A stretch of 32,650 nt of DNA, taken from an uncultured Burkholderiaceae bacterium. GTDB taxonomy: Bacteria > Pseudomonadota > Gammaproteobacteria > Burkholderiales > Burkholderiaceae_C. Shown one piece after another: positions 1-8,654 of this stretch. Within the stretch, counting starts at the first letter, position 1. Every line of letters starts with the position of its first letter. Under the pieces are notes generated by a model, which searched no databases, was not told where the DNA came from, and saw nothing but the letters and a program-made list of their open reading frames with translations. The stretch is taken from NCBI GenBank assembly GCA_938022295.1, contig CALIDR010000144.1, forward strand, positions 1 to 32,650. Reading direction: 5' to 3'. Position numbers and translations under genes: made by a program.

Positions 1-2
1 CG

Positions 3-248
3 CAGGTGGTGCGGCGCCTCGCACGGCCGCTGGTGGCACCCGCGCGTCGCGCCACGCCGCGCGGCCAGGCCGCCCGGGTGGTGGCGCGCGTCGTCACGCC
101 GGTGGCCCGGCGCGTGGCCGCCACCGCGCCGGTGGTGCGCCCCGGCGTCGTCCGCCGGCCCGGCATGGTGCCGGTGGGCGGCTGCCCGCGCTGCGGGCAT
201 CGGCTGACGCTGCGCGGCCCGGTGACGATCCACATCCGCGGGCGCTGA
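3..248 (+). CDS. C-terminal part of an Arg/Val/Ala/Pro-rich basic protein ending in CPRCGHRLTLRGPVTIHIRGR (5' end truncated by the window)
   Basis: Frame open from window start to TGA at 246-248; 46 bp upstream of the next + strand gene; single CPxCGH motif; low-complexity Arg-rich body. Confidence 0.5.
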   Translation, partial: QVVRRLARPLVAPARRATPRGQAARVVARVVTPVARRVAATAPVVRPGVVRRPGMVPVGGCPRCGHRLTLRGPVTIHIRGR

Positions 249-294
249 ACGCGGGCATCGGCGCACGCCCACCCACGAACAACGCGAGCCGGCG

Positions 295-1620
295 ATGGAC
301 GCCCGCCGTTTCCTGCAGGGCAAGATCCACGGCCTGTCGGCGCGGCTGAGCCGGCTCGCCCGGATCGACAACGCGTTCGTCGGCCTGCGCGCGCAGGACA
401 TGCCGTACGCGCCGTCGCCGCGCCACTTCGCTGCGGCCAACGCGCGGCTGGCCAAGGTCGAGCAGCGCATCCGCGCCCGCTTCGCCGCGCTGCGCGACGA
501 ATGGGCGCGCCGCCCGCTCGCACAGGTGCTGGTCGACATCGCGCTCGTCGAGCGCGAACTGGACCGCGCGCGGCGCCTGTTCGGCATGTTCTACGAGGTG
601 TTCGCGCAGCGCGGCACGAGCTTCGGCCCGGCGCTCGCCGCGCACGACGTGATCGCCGAGGACTGCTACGCCGCCATCCGCCAGGCCGCGCCGCGCATCT
701 TCGACGGCCCGCTGCTCAAGCCGGTGTGCTACATGGAGCACGGCTACTCGCCGGCGACGATGCGCCGCGGCGTATCGCTGTCGCGGCTGCTCGGCGAGGC
801 GAACCCGTTCCCGCTGATCCGCATTCCCTGGGACCGCGACCAGCCCTGGCAGAGCGTGTTCTTGCACGAGGTAGCGCACAACTTGCAGGCTGATCTCGGC
901 ATTTGGCAGGAGAACCGGCAGGCCGTGCTGCGCCGCGTGATGGGCTCGGCGCGCGACCCGTTCCTCGCCACCGTCTACGGGCGCTGGCACAAGGAGGTGT
1001 TCGCCGACCTCGCCGCGATCCTGCTCGGCGGCCCGGCGGCCGCCTGGGGCATGGCCGACTTCCTCGCCCACCCGGCACCGCGCACGCTGACGTACCGGCC
1101 CGGCGGCGCGCACCCGACGGCGTACCTGCGCGTGTACCTGCTCGCCGAGATGATGCGCCGGCTCGGCTTCACCGCCGACGCGACGCGGCTGCTGCGCGTG
1201 TGGCAGGCGCTGTACCGCCCGCAGGGCCGCCACCGCATCCCGCCGGCACTGATGGCCAGCGCGCCGCGGCTGGTGCCGATGGTCGTCGACGAGATCGCGT
1301 TCCAGACCCGGCGCAACCTCGCCCAGCGCGCGCTCGTCGACGTGATCCCCTTCGGCCGCGACGACGAAGCCGCGATCCGCGACGGCGCACGCCGCCTCGC
1401 CGAAGGCCGCTCGACGGCGCTCGCACCGCGGCACTTGGTGAGCGCGGCGCACTACGCGCTGCAGACCGGCCGCGTGCCGCCGCAGCGGCTGGCGGCGCGC
1501 GTGATCGACGAGCTGAACGGCGCTGCAGCGCCGCCGGCGGTGGGCGCGCCGCCGGCGAGCGCGCGCGTGCCGCCGCCAGCGGCGACGCGGCCGCGCGAGT
1601 CGCTGCGCTTGGCCGCCTGA
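295..1620 (+). CDS. Putative zinc metallopeptidase (zincin-like, HEVAH motif), soluble, function unknown
   Basis: 441 aa ORF; HEVAHN at 865-879 followed 43 residues later by KEVFADLAAILLGG (possible third ligand Glu at 994-996); no obvious signal peptide. Confidence 0.75.
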   Translation: MDARRFLQGKIHGLSARLSRLARIDNAFVGLRAQDMPYAPSPRHFAAANARLAKVEQRIRARFAALRDEWARRPLAQVLVDIALVERELDRARRLFGMFYEVFAQRGTSFGPALAAHDVIAEDCYAAIRQAAPRIFDGPLLKPVCYMEHGYSPATMRRGVSLSRLLGEANPFPLIRIPWDRDQPWQSVFLHEVAHNLQADLGIWQENRQAVLRRVMGSARDPFLATVYGRWHKEVFADLAAILLGGPAAAWGMADFLAHPAPRTLTYRPGGAHPTAYLRVYLLAEMMRRLGFTADATRLLRVWQALYRPQGRHRIPPALMASAPRLVPMVVDEIAFQTRRNLAQRALVDVIPFGRDDEAAIRDGARRLAEGRSTALAPRHLVSAAHYALQTGRVPPQRLAARVIDELNGAAAPPAVGAPPASARVPPPAATRPRESLRLAA

Positions 1621-1671
1621 CGACGCCATCGCATACCACCGACGCATGCCCTGTTGACGGAGAGTACGACC

Positions 1672-3606
1672 ATGACGACCACTTCCCCAGCCTCGACGGC
1701 CGTCGCCAATCCCTCGCGCCAGCGCGACGCGATCGACAACCTGCTGCGCCGGGAGCTCAAGGTCGGCGATCCGCGCGACCCGGCACAGGTCGCGAAGGCA
1801 CTCGCCGATCGGTATCAGGGCGACGTCCGCGCGCAGGCGATCGAGGGTGAGGCCAAGGGGCTGCCGTTCCTGCGCACGCCGACGCTGCGCACCGAATCTC
1901 TCGCACCACCGCCCACGGCCACCAACGTCGACCTCGAGCAGGCCAAGCACGACGTCGACATCGACCTGCGGATGCTGCTGAGCGACAACCTGACGAAGGA
2001 CATCCGGCCCGAACTCGAGGGCTGGCAGGCGGTGATCCAGCGCTCGATCGACGAGGGCGTGGCCGCGGCGCGCCTCGGCCTCGATCCGCACAAGCGCGAC
2101 GTCGCGTTCGCCGTGCGGCGGCACCTGGGCGAGTACGCCCGCCTGGCCCGCCTGATCGGCGCGCTGACGCCGGCACTGAACCGGGCCTTCCGCAATCTCG
2201 CGCAGAGCATCGACGAGGCATGCTCCGTGATGCTGGTGCTGATGGGCGAGTCGATGGCCAACCTGGGCTTCGCCGGTGGGCGCTACCTGCTGCAGGCACC
2301 CTACAGCGAGTTGCAGGCGCGGCGCGACGCGGTGCTCAACGCCCTGCGCAACGTCGACGGCATCGCGGCGACCGCCTTCCAGGGCGGCGGCTGGCCTCGT
2401 GGGCTGCGCGCCTACCGCCAGCTCACGACGCTGCTCGAGGCGCGCGGGCAGGGCGACCTGCGGTCGCTGATGAACGAGGCCGAGCTCGCCCGCACGATGG
2501 ACGAGTTGATCCAGCTCGCCGGCGGCAACGGTACACAAGGCTTGCGGGCCATCGGCGCCACCGCCTGGGCGCCGCTGGCGCGCATGCACCGCTTCGTGCA
2601 GACGACGATCGGCCAGGTCGCCCCCACGTCGCCCGAACTGGCGACGCTGCACGAGGCGCTGCAGCTGTTCATCGACAGTTTCGTGCCGGCCGGCGGCTTC
2701 CGTCTGCTGCGCATCGCGCGGCCGGCCGTACTGAACTACGGCCTCTACGGGCCGTCTCGCATCGCGCCAGCGGAGCAGCGGCTGATCGAGCTCGTCAACC
2801 GGCGCAGTGCGCTGGCGCGCGAACTGGACTGCCTGACCGATTGCGCCTGCGATCGCGACACCACTCTGGCCCAGGTCGTGCTGGACAAAATCCTCCACGA
2901 CATCGATCGCGCGATCGACTACTACTGCGTGGGCGATGCCGATCTCGGGTTGCCCGAAGTTCGCGCGGCTGCCTACAGCCACCTGATCGATGCCGTGATC
3001 GATCCCGATCCCGCTGTGCCCCTGTGGCCGTGGAACCGGACGCTCGCGACGACGCCGCCGGTGACGGTCACGATCGCGGCGCCGGGCTTCTTCGGCCAGA
3101 TCCCGGCCGTCGTCAGCGACGAACTCGATGCCATCCGCCAGTTGCTGAGGCCGATCGGCGATGTCACGGTCTCATCGGGCGGCGTCCCGACCTTGCTGCC
3201 ACCGCGCAACTGGGCGACTCACGAAGCGACGTACCGTGCCAATCTCGCGGCCAATCACGGTTGGCTGGGTGGCATGACGCGGGCGCTGCGCTTCGGCCAG
3301 GTCCTGCACGACGAGTTGTGCCTGCAGCGCAGCGCCGACCAGCAGTGGCGGGCCTTGATCGAGCAGATGACGACGGGTTGTATCCGCGTCGACGACGTCT
3401 TCCGCGACGCGGTCGACGCCAATGCCGGGGTCCTGCCGTTGGTCGTCGACCGGGCGCTCGCGATCGTGGCCGATGCCACTGCAAGCGCGACCGACCCCGA
3501 GACCGCCGAGTCGATCGCCGTGGCGGCTGATTGCGCGCCTGACGAGGCTGTGGTGCCGGAGCACCTCGAACGCTCGCTGGAGGACATCGTGAAGCGGCTC
3601 GCCTAG
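1672..3606 (+). CDS. Uncharacterised ~644 aa protein, mostly helical in appearance
   Basis: Long ORF with GGAGA ahead of ATG 1672 (the ORF track's 1654 TTG start is less likely); collinear with neighbours; no family recognised. Confidence 0.75.
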   Translation: MTTTSPASTAVANPSRQRDAIDNLLRRELKVGDPRDPAQVAKALADRYQGDVRAQAIEGEAKGLPFLRTPTLRTESLAPPPTATNVDLEQAKHDVDIDLRMLLSDNLTKDIRPELEGWQAVIQRSIDEGVAAARLGLDPHKRDVAFAVRRHLGEYARLARLIGALTPALNRAFRNLAQSIDEACSVMLVLMGESMANLGFAGGRYLLQAPYSELQARRDAVLNALRNVDGIAATAFQGGGWPRGLRAYRQLTTLLEARGQGDLRSLMNEAELARTMDELIQLAGGNGTQGLRAIGATAWAPLARMHRFVQTTIGQVAPTSPELATLHEALQLFIDSFVPAGGFRLLRIARPAVLNYGLYGPSRIAPAEQRLIELVNRRSALARELDCLTDCACDRDTTLAQVVLDKILHDIDRAIDYYCVGDADLGLPEVRAAAYSHLIDAVIDPDPAVPLWPWNRTLATTPPVTVTIAAPGFFGQIPAVVSDELDAIRQLLRPIGDVTVSSGGVPTLLPPRNWATHEATYRANLAANHGWLGGMTRALRFGQVLHDELCLQRSADQQWRALIEQMTTGCIRVDDVFRDAVDANAGVLPLVVDRALAIVADATASATDPETAESIAVAADCAPDEAVVPEHLERSLEDIVKRLA

Positions 3607-3637
3607 CGAAGCCGAAGTCCCATTGCCGGAGACGACC

Positions 3638-4138
3638 ATGCCCTTGAACAAGTTCGCCCCCTGGGGCCCGCTGCCGTCGCGCGCCTCGCCGCGGCCCGGG
3701 GTTGCCACCATCCTGCGCCGCGGTCTCGTCACCGGGCCGTCGGTCGACCAGCTGCGCGCAGACCTGGCCGATGTCGAGCAACAACTTGCCGGACTGGACG
3801 AGCGCTTTGGGATCGCTTCGGCCACGATCGGCGAACTGAGCCGATGGCAGACCTCGATCGCGGCCGAAGTCGTCTTGATCGATGCGCTGGAGCAGCGGCT
3901 GGAGACACACGGGACGTCCATCGACGAACGGCTGATGCGGCTCGCGGAGAAGGCCGATTTGCTGGAACGGCGGGTCGCGGAACTGGAGCCGCAGCCGAAG
4001 AGCCTGGACGAGAGACTGACCCAGTTGCAGGCGCAGCTCGACTCGCTGGCGTTGCAGTGCAGTGAGTCGCCCACCGCGAAGCCGACCTCTGCGGCTCAGA
4101 CGCAGGGACCGGCGAAGAAGGCGTCCCGTCACAAGTAG
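3638..4138 (+). CDS. Small coiled-coil protein with basic C-terminal tail, unknown function
   Basis: ATG 3638 with GGAGA upstream; heptad-like Leu/Ala/Glu pattern (VDQLRADLADVEQQLAGLDERF...LLERRVAELEPQPKSLDERLTQLQAQLDSL); tail KKASRHK. Confidence 0.7.
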   Translation: MPLNKFAPWGPLPSRASPRPGVATILRRGLVTGPSVDQLRADLADVEQQLAGLDERFGIASATIGELSRWQTSIAAEVVLIDALEQRLETHGTSIDERLMRLAEKADLLERRVAELEPQPKSLDERLTQLQAQLDSLALQCSESPTAKPTSAAQTQGPAKKASRHK

Positions 4139-4165
4139 GCTAGCGCGTAACCGCAGGAGTGCGTC

Positions 4166-5248
4166 ATGAGCTTCCAGACCACCGAAACCATTCAGCGGCT
4201 GTGGGAGACCTTCCTGCAGGAGCAGTTGCAGGCGCTGCCGCCCGAGCAGCGCGAGGGCTTGAGCGCACAGTTCGAGCAGAAGTTCGCCGAACTGCTGCAG
4301 GCTTCGGGCGGCGACAGCGACGCGGCCTTCTTCGACCTGATCGGCCTCGGGCCGCAGGGGCAGGCCGGTTTCGACAAGATCGGCTACCCGTACATCAGCC
4401 CCGACTTCGACGACTCGATCGTCCCGAGCCAGCTCCACGCCGCTGCCGAGCTGTACTACATCTACCAGCACGAGCGAATGAAGATCTTCGAAGTGGTCGA
4501 AACGCTTCTGCGTCTCTTTCGCCTCGGGAAGATGCGCATCCAGCGCGGGCCGGGCGCGCGCGGGCTGTACCTGCTCGAGAAGTGGCGGCCGCTGCGCTAC
4601 ACGAAGGCCGACCGCATGGTCGCGTACCGGCGCGCGTTCAACTACGGCACGGCGGCGCCGCCGGCTGGCGGGGTGGTCAACCGCAACTTCCACCGCCAGC
4701 TGGTCGGTTTCATGGTCGCCGTGGGTCAGTACTTCCGCGACCTGCTGATCGGCGAGGTGATCCGCGGCGGCCAGCTGATCGAGCAGCGGCCGTTCGGCAG
4801 CGTGGCCACCGTGCAGCGCATCGGTCTGGACCTGCGCTACGCGCTCGACCGCTCGACCTACGGCAACGTCTTCGCGCTGGCGATGGAGACCGGCCACTAC
4901 CTGATCCAGGTGCTGAAGCTGCTCGATTCGCCCGACATCAAGAAGGCGTTCGACGCCAATACGAAGTGGGACGTCGTCGAGATCGTGTCCAACCGCTTCC
5001 TGGGCGGGGTGGCCGAGCCGTCGCAGCGCGCGAAGATGGCGGAAAGCGGGCGCCGGATCCTGCAGTTCGTCGCCGACAACGACTTCAAGACGGCGATCGA
5101 CCCGATCCTGTTCCAGAGCGTCGTGCGGCCGATGGGTGCACACGCCGAAGCGTGGATCGCCGCCTACCGGATGACGCCCGAGGGCCGCGGCTTCCCCGGC
5201 GTGACGCCGGCGCTGCAGGGCGTGCTCGGCGTGCCGCAGGCCGCGTGA
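4166..5248 (+). CDS. Uncharacterised 360 aa protein
   Basis: ATG with AGGAG upstream (aaccgcaggagtgcgtcATG); collinear, 27 bp after previous gene; no family recognised. Confidence 0.75.
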   Translation: MSFQTTETIQRLWETFLQEQLQALPPEQREGLSAQFEQKFAELLQASGGDSDAAFFDLIGLGPQGQAGFDKIGYPYISPDFDDSIVPSQLHAAAELYYIYQHERMKIFEVVETLLRLFRLGKMRIQRGPGARGLYLLEKWRPLRYTKADRMVAYRRAFNYGTAAPPAGGVVNRNFHRQLVGFMVAVGQYFRDLLIGEVIRGGQLIEQRPFGSVATVQRIGLDLRYALDRSTYGNVFALAMETGHYLIQVLKLLDSPDIKKAFDANTKWDVVEIVSNRFLGGVAEPSQRAKMAESGRRILQFVADNDFKTAIDPILFQSVVRPMGAHAEAWIAAYRMTPEGRGFPGVTPALQGVLGVPQAA

Positions 5249-5278
5249 GGCGCTTGCCCCCGTCGCTGACGTGGTGCC

Positions 5279-6172
5279 ATGCCGCCCGCCGACGTCTCGG
5301 TCGCCGTCAGCCGGCGCAAGCTGGCCTGCGTGCTCGACCCGGTGCTGCTGCTGTCGCACGCCGCTTCGCCGCGGGTGGCGCTGCGCCTGGCGCAGACGCT
5401 CGAGCCCTGGCTGACGCGCTCGCTCTGGCAGACGCTCGACGCCAGCGAGCTGCTGCTCGACCGCCTGGCGAACGACCCGCAGCCGCTGCTGTCGGCCGCG
5501 GCGATCACGGCGTTGTGCGACCTGCGCGCCTCGCGCGACGCCTGCTCGCTGCCGTTCCGCTGGATCGGTGACCGGCTGCCCGAGTCGGTGCTGGGCGACA
5601 GCGCCGAGCCGGCCGACGTCGAGCAGTACGAGTGGCTCGCGGGGGCGCTGCAGGCGCGCTGGCAGCGCCAGACCGGCACGGCGGCGCGGCCGGCGGAGTC
5701 GGTGGTGTGGGTCGCCGCGGGCGCCGAAAGCGGCGGCGCGACGGACCTCGAGCCGGTGCGCGAATGGGCCGCGGCGACGATGGTGCGCCGCTCGCGCGCC
5801 GCGCCGCGCTGGACGTTCGACCCCGAGCCGGCGGCGCTCGATGCCGCGGCGGTGTCGGCGCTCTTCGACGGCGCGCCGGTGCTGTGCGCGGCCGCGGCCG
5901 AGGGTTCGCCGCCCACGCCCTGGGCCGTGCTCGCACTGCAGCGCGTCGGCGTCGAGCCGACGCTGCTGCAGCCGCTGCCGGCCGATTCGATCTTCGCTGC
6001 CGAGCGCGCCCACCTGCGCGACGCCCTGGCCGCGGCGGGGCTCGCGGCTTTGGTGGAGGCGATGCCGCGGCTGGCAGTGCTCCATGCGAGCGTCGAGGCC
6101 GACGCGCCGGGCGATGCCGGCGACGACGCCGACCCCTGGACCGGCGCGCGGGCCTGGTGGTACTGGCTGTGA
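5279..6172 (+). CDS. Uncharacterised 297 aa protein
   Basis: Collinear ORF; stop TGA overlaps the next GTG start (GTGA). Confidence 0.65.
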   Translation: MPPADVSVAVSRRKLACVLDPVLLLSHAASPRVALRLAQTLEPWLTRSLWQTLDASELLLDRLANDPQPLLSAAAITALCDLRASRDACSLPFRWIGDRLPESVLGDSAEPADVEQYEWLAGALQARWQRQTGTAARPAESVVWVAAGAESGGATDLEPVREWAAATMVRRSRAAPRWTFDPEPAALDAAAVSALFDGAPVLCAAAAEGSPPTPWAVLALQRVGVEPTLLQPLPADSIFAAERAHLRDALAAAGLAALVEAMPRLAVLHASVEADAPGDAGDDADPWTGARAWWYWL

Positions 6173-7230
6173 CACACGATCCGCCTTGGCGGCGCGACGC
6201 GACAGCGGGGCAGCGGGGGCGGTCAGGGCCGCGCATCAACGCCGACGAGCTGGTGGCGGTGACGGTGGCCGGCCAGGTCGCGCATCCGGTGGCGCGCAGC
6301 AACCCGTACCGCATCGGGCACGACGGCGTGCCCCGCGTGCTGCCCGGCACCGGCGGCGTCGTGCTCAACCGTCGCATCGGCGATCCCTGCGTCGGCCTCG
6401 CGGGCGACCACGTCGAGCCCGGTGTGGCGGTCCACAACAACGGGCGCGAAGTGGTCGGCCCGCGCGACGGCCCGAACAATGCGCTGATCACCTACGCCTG
6501 CGTCGGCAACCGGGTGCAGGTGACGAGCGGGCCGTGCACCGGCGCGGTCGGCGTCGTCACCGGCAAGCACGGCGGCATCAACCACGTGCTGGTGGACTTC
6601 CCGCTGCCGGTGCTGTTGCGGCTTTCGATCGGCGACCGGCTGCGCATCGTCGCCCACGGTCTCGGTCTGCGGCTGCTCGACCATCCGCACGTCGAGGTGC
6701 TCAACTGTTCGCCGCGGTTGCTGGCGCGCTGGGGGCTCTTCGACGTCGGCGGCGTGCTGCACGTGCCGGTGACGCACCTGATCCCCTCGACGGTGATGGG
6801 ATCGGGCCTGGGCAAGAACACGGCCTGGCGCGGCGATTACGACGTCTCGCTCTTCGATCGCGCCACCCGCGAGCGCTACCGTCTGGGCAGCCTGCGCTTC
6901 GGAGACCTCGTCGCCATCACCGATGCAGACGCACGCCGCGGCCCGTCTTACCGAGCAGGGCGGGTGACGTTCGGCGTCGTCGTGCATGGCGACAGCACGG
7001 TCAGCGGCCATGGACCGGGAGTCACGGCGCTGCTCACCGGGCCTGCTGCCGCTCTTCGACCGGTGCTGCGGCGCGACGCCAATCTCGCGCCTGTGCTCGG
7101 CGTCCGAGCGGCATCGCCGCCGCGCGAACGGCCGACGCTGATCGACATGGACGCACGCCGCCGGCGTGTGCTGCACGAGATGCCCCCGCGGCTGGCGTTC
7201 CGCACGGCCGCCCGGCCTGCCGACGAATGA
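6169..7230 (+). CDS. DUF4438-like protein
   Basis: GTG at 6169 inside GTGA overlap; GDHVEPGVAVHN, GVVTGKHGGINHVLVDF, GLGLRLLDHPHVEVLN, MGSGLG, GVVVHGDSTVSGHGPGVTALLTG match my recollection of the DUF4438 family (Thermotoga TM1086-type). Confidence 0.75.
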   Translation: MTHDPPWRRDATAGQRGRSGPRINADELVAVTVAGQVAHPVARSNPYRIGHDGVPRVLPGTGGVVLNRRIGDPCVGLAGDHVEPGVAVHNNGREVVGPRDGPNNALITYACVGNRVQVTSGPCTGAVGVVTGKHGGINHVLVDFPLPVLLRLSIGDRLRIVAHGLGLRLLDHPHVEVLNCSPRLLARWGLFDVGGVLHVPVTHLIPSTVMGSGLGKNTAWRGDYDVSLFDRATRERYRLGSLRFGDLVAITDADARRGPSYRAGRVTFGVVVHGDSTVSGHGPGVTALLTGPAAALRPVLRRDANLAPVLGVRAASPPRERPTLIDMDARRRRVLHEMPPRLAFRTAARPADE

Positions 7231-7548
7231 CGACGTCCCGGCAGCGAGCTCTGCGCACCGTGAACTCGCCGTTCGGTGCGCCAACCGGTCGAACGGGCAC
7301 GCCCTGGATGGGCCCATTCATCGCGTGCGATTCGTTCAGCCCAGGCAGAGGGTGTCAACGCGACTCGCCTTCGGCCCGGTTTCGTGCGTGGTCAGTTCTT
7401 CGCCGACTGTCGGTCCCGCGGGCTGACACCATCCGATCGGGACGGGCTCGCGTTCGGGTCGGCGATGCCGGGTCGCACCCGATGAAGCCTCGGTGCCCGA
7501 CCCGATTCGCTGCGAGCCTGAGACGACACGATGCTCGAGGTGGCCACC

Positions 7549-8487
7549 ATGCACCCCTATGACGATGACCTGATGGACGAGTTTCTGTCCAGCGAACGCC
7601 GCAGTCCCGCGCAGAGGTTCGACGAATCGAACGCGGACACCCTGGAAGAGGAAGCCTTCCTCGACGACGCATTCGACGACATGGAGGCCGACGAAGCGGA
7701 CGAATGGGATGCGATGGAGGCCGACTACGGCATCGTCGGCACCGACGACCGTGTCCGGGTGTCGCCGCAGGCGCGCAATCCCTCGACCCGCCTCTTCCCA
7801 TTCAGCCCGATCCGTTACGTCCAGCGGCGTTCCGCTGGCGGCTTCTCTGCATGGGGCACGGGCAACCTGGTCGCGCCGCGGGTCGTGCTGACCGCGGGAC
7901 ATGTCCTGCGAGACGCGGGCGACAGACCGCTGCGCATCACGCCGGGCGCCGCGTTCGACTCGCCACGTCCCGCCTTGCGCAGCACCGGCCAGCCGCCGAG
8001 CCAGACCGTGAACCGCAGCGCCTTCCGCACGCGAGGCGACTACCGCCCCTGCACCGCGACCGACTACGGGATCATTGTGCTGCCGCGAGCGTTCACGCGC
8101 CCCACGCGCTTCATGCCACTGCAGGCCCGTGCGGCTGCGCGTTCGGCGATTCGTGTGACCGTGGCTGGCTTCCCCGGCGACAAGCAGAGCGCCCACCCCG
8201 GCACGATGTGGCGTCATTCAGAGGGCGTCGAGACCGTGGCGACGACGGACGGCCTGCTGCGGCATCGCGTCGATACGATGCCCGGCAGCAGCGGCAGCCC
8301 CATTTGGCTGCTCGGTGCAGGCGACACGCGCATCCAGATCGGCGTCCACATCGGTGGCCAGGGCTGCGACACCGCCGGAACCCGCAATATCGGGGTCCGG
8401 GTCACCGATGCAGTGATCGCTCAGATCGCGCAGTGGTGCCGCCTGGCGGGTGTGCGTGCGCCCGTCATGTGGCGGTCGCGCCCTTAG
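7549..8487 (+). CDS. Trypsin/V8-like (S1-type) serine peptidase with acidic N-terminal region
   Basis: Catalytic motifs: LTAGH (His codon 7900), DYGIIVL (Asp codon 8062), PGSSGSPI (Ser codon 8290); GAGGTGG upstream of ATG 7549; N-terminus rich in D/E, no signal peptide. Confidence 0.85.
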   Translation: MHPYDDDLMDEFLSSERRSPAQRFDESNADTLEEEAFLDDAFDDMEADEADEWDAMEADYGIVGTDDRVRVSPQARNPSTRLFPFSPIRYVQRRSAGGFSAWGTGNLVAPRVVLTAGHVLRDAGDRPLRITPGAAFDSPRPALRSTGQPPSQTVNRSAFRTRGDYRPCTATDYGIIVLPRAFTRPTRFMPLQARAAARSAIRVTVAGFPGDKQSAHPGTMWRHSEGVETVATTDGLLRHRVDTMPGSSGSPIWLLGAGDTRIQIGVHIGGQGCDTAGTRNIGVRVTDAVIAQIAQWCRLAGVRAPVMWRSRP

Positions 8488-8620
8488 CCCAGTGGTCTTC
8501 GGCCGGCGCGCCGTTGGCGTGGCGGCAGGCTCGCGGCCGTGTAGGTGGTCGACGGCGGCAGGCGGCATGGCATCGAAGCGGTCGCCATCTTCGGCCTACA
8601 CTGCGCCCGCTGTTGCTGAA

Positions 8621-8639
8621 CGGCGGCCGGCAGCCGCCG
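8621..8639 (+). promoter_or_regulatory. Leader hairpin (CGGCGGC-CGGCA-GCCGCCG) directly upstream of the decarboxylase ribosome-binding site
   Basis: Perfect 7 bp stem, 5 nt loop, immediately before GAGG at 8642. Confidence 0.3.
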
Positions 8640-8654
8640 ACGAGGTTGGCCACC

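Noticed and set aside
94-2982. 962 aa minus-strand ORF opposite the zincin and the 644 aa orphan
   Set aside because: Arg/Gln/His/Val-rich composition typical of antisense frames in high-GC DNA; the + strand has RBS-led, motif-bearing genes over the same span
3164-6175. 1003 aa minus-strand ORF opposite the coiled-coil, 360 aa and 297 aa genes
   Set aside because: Low-information Arg/Leu/Gln-rich antisense frame; no domain; + strand genes have better starts and spacing
7351-7430. GGTGTCA/TGACACC inverted pair as a transposon end or phage attachment site
   Set aside because: Only 7 bp arms ~66 bp apart, no transposase or integrase and no target duplication visible
1-8487. Block A as a contractile injection system or a gas-vesicle/encapsulin cluster
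   Set aside because: No sheath, tube, baseplate, AAA+ ATPase, Gvp or encapsulin-like sequence recognised; kept as an uncharacterised cluster instead
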